Positions 23,499-24,999 of a DNA stretch of 24,999 nt are shown here, in pieces. The stretch's first letter is position 1. Every line of letters starts with the position of its first letter. Below the pieces are notes generated by a model. It was given only the letters and a program-made list of their open reading frames with translations. It did no database searches and had not been told where the DNA came from. The translations under genes were made by a program, and so were the position numbers. Where the stretch lies: assembly GCA_948497845.1 (NCBI GenBank), contig CAOOMX010000017.1:1-24999 (forward strand). Reading direction: 5' to 3'. The stretch is from an uncultured Bacilli bacterium. GTDB taxonomy: Bacteria > Bacillota_I > Bacilli_A > RF39 > UBA660.

Positions 23499-24999
23499 TT
23501 ATTCTACATTTATTTTATAAGGGCTAGTTTTCGTTCCTTCTCCTTCTATAATACTGATGGTTGAAGGTAAGACAATAGTTGGAGAAAAGCCTAATGAAAC
23601 ACTTGTTGTTTCTACTTTAAGATCTCCTTTTGCATAATCAGGATCAAGCTTACTTATTGCGAATATAGATTGATTATCAGTAGATAATCTTGTTAAAAGC
23701 GTCACTGTATCAGAGGCTTTCATCCAAGAGTCAGCGCTTCCATAATCTGAAAGATTTTTCGTCCAATGAGAAGAAGTAGCTGAATATGCATATTCACTTA
23801 CATAGACCATCCCCACTTTTGCTTGATATGTTGTATTATTTTTATTACTTCCCAGTTCATAGTTATAAGCATTTTTAGGAGTTCCTAAACCATTTTCTCT
23901 TGTCAATCCTCCGACATACCAAGTATTTATAGGAATAACATTTTTCCAACTATCTCCTAAAAGATCTAAAATTTTTCCGTTTAATGTTTCTTTATTTAAA
24001 GTGCTTTCACTCCAAATGTTTGATCCTTTAGCTGTTCCGCTCCAATATACCGAAATGCCTATTGTCATCGATCTTTCGATTCGTAACTTTACTTGATTTC
24101 CAAAAACTCCAATAATACGACCTTGTATCGAACAACCTCCACTTGAGGTATAAAAACATACATAGTTATTTGGATTTTCTCCTGCAAAACGGTATGAATT
24201 ATCTCCGGCACTATTGGCTAGACTGGTTGTATGATAATAGATTCCATTTGATCCTTGGCTTGTATAAAGAGACTTCACTTTCGTCACTAATGTTGTATTG
24301 GTTGTTACAGATAAGCTATATACACTTGATTCTCTATTGTTACTATCTACTACTTTTATTTTAATATTATAAGAAGTTCCACTTGTTAGTCCACTAAAAG
24401 TATAGCTATTTGACATTTCTGCACTAGAATTTGTTACCCAATTACTTCCTCCATCTTTACTATACATGTATTTGGCTATGTTTCCATCTCCCGCTGTTCC
24501 TGTTGAGCTTATAGTTATACTTGATCCTGTTTTAGTTGTTGTTGCACTTACGCTTGGTACTCGATATGTGTTTGTTGTTACATCTAAACTATATGGATTG
24601 GACATTCTTCCATTTGTATCTTCCACTTTTACTTTGATATTATATTCTGTATTTTCGTTCAAGCCAGTAAAAGTATATTCATTAGATGTTTGTCCTTCAC
24701 TCCAGGTACTTCCATTATCCTTACTAAAATAATACTTGCTTATATTATTTGTTCCTTTACTGGCTGTTGCTGTTAATGTTATTGAGTTATAGTTTTTCGT
24801 ATTTGTTACTGTTGTTATACTTGGATTGATATATGTACTTGTTGCTATTGTTTTAGCATACTCTAATGAATAATATCCTTCTGTGTCACTTACCTTTACT
24901 TTTATCTTATAGGTTGTTGTATCCATTAGGTTAGTAAATGTATATTCTCCCGAAGTTTGTGCTTCACTCCATGTTGCTCCATCATCTTTACTAAAGTAA
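23499..24999 (-). CDS. Fibronectin type III repeat surface protein, 5' end beyond the window
   Basis: The frame is open from the right window edge to 23499, about 500 residues. The visible part begins inside a fibronectin-III-like unit and contains two more, each about 90 residues. They share SKDxGxxW(S), YTFxxL and YxIKxKVxDxxxR. The C-terminal part (about 290 residues) is Asn/Ser/Trp-rich: YRFAGENPNNYVCFY, RIIGVFGNQVKL, WSESTLNKETLNG, TWYVGGLTR, VGMVYVSEYAYS, and the end IEGEGTKTSPYKINVE. This layout is typical of large extracellular proteins of uncultured gut Firmicutes, often with an N-terminal signal or prepilin leader; that end is not visible. It probably acts in adhesion or as a structural surface protein (inference). 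Confidence 0.85.
   Translation of the reverse strand, partial: YFSKDDGATWSEAQTSGEYTFTNLMDTTTYKIKVKVSDTEGYYSLEYAKTIATSTYINPSITTVTNTKNYNSITLTATASKGTNNISKYYFSKDNGSTWSEGQTSNEYTFTGLNENTEYNIKVKVEDTNGRMSNPYSLDVTTNTYRVPSVSATTTKTGSSITISSTGTAGDGNIAKYMYSKDGGSNWVTNSSAEMSNSYTFSGLTSGTSYNIKIKVVDSNNRESSVYSLSVTTNTTLVTKVKSLYTSQGSNGIYYHTTSLANSAGDNSYRFAGENPNNYVCFYTSSGGCSIQGRIIGVFGNQVKLRIERSMTIGISVYWSGTAKGSNIWSESTLNKETLNGKILDLLGDSWKNVIPINTWYVGGLTRENGLGTPKNAYNYELGSNKNNTTYQAKVGMVYVSEYAYSATSSHWTKNLSDYGSADSWMKASDTVTLLTRLSTDNQSIFAISKLDPDYAKGDLKVETTSVSLGFSPTIVLPSTISIIEGEGTKTSPYKINVE
24240..24999 (-). repeat. Tandem fibronectin-III-like units, about 270-bp period
   Basis: Three copies of a roughly 90-residue unit are seen, the first cut by the edge. 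They are marked by FSKDDGATWSEAQTS, FSKDNGSTWSEGQTS and YSKDGGSNWVTNSS, each followed by YTF and later IKVKV or IKIKV. The first two are closer to each other than to the third. Confidence 0.8.

Noticed and set aside
23499..24999. CRISPR or short tandem array from the repeated Thr/Ser codons
   Set aside because: The repetition is explained by fibronectin-III units; there are no identical short repeats with regular spacers anywhere in the window.

Overview
The window is a low-GC (roughly 30% by eye) bacterial chromosome segment using the standard bacterial code (TGA ends several genes, TGG encodes Trp). DnaB/DnaI replication loaders, FtsY-YlxM, RNase J plus RNase Y, an LCP wall-polymer ligase and a D,D-carboxypeptidase point to a walled Bacillota of the Bacilli type. 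A DUF2779 nuclease and a repeat-rich surface protein of a style seen in uncultured gut Firmicutes hint at an RF39-like or related lineage; that placement is inference.

Layout. 1-5000: an LCP family gene, then a dacF-type D,D-carboxypeptidase gene split in two by a 2.28-kb element. The element carries an intact large serine recombinase and a decayed RhuM-family cargo gene and is bounded by an 11-bp direct repeat. Removing it at that repeat rejoins the carboxypeptidase in frame (385 residues) and reunites its SxxK, SxN and KTG motifs. This is the most interesting feature here. 5000-9000: an operon ftsY-ylxM-unknown gene, divergent from rnj. 9000-15800: housekeeping genes on the minus strand: phosphoesterase; dnaB-dnaI (dnaB has an apparent one-base frameshift, its true stop overlapping dnaI's start); recA with a clear promoter and a possible SOS operator; rny with two small unknown genes.

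15880-19700 is accessory: an XRE-type membrane regulator with an alpha/beta hydrolase, then an AT-rich cluster of ORF6N antirepressor-like protein, an unknown gene and two small decaying genes. It abuts tRNA-Ala(TGC), which has an unusual C at position 33. 19880-25000: rpoZ, a Cas4-like/DEDD exonuclease fusion (DUF2779), a type IV pilin-like gene and an unknown gene in one tight operon, and the 3' part of a fibronectin-III surface protein that runs off the right edge.

There is no CRISPR array, rRNA or replication origin. Several genes share apparent one-base homopolymer indels (dnaB, 17.5 kb, 17.8 kb), so either decay or local sequence error must be considered.
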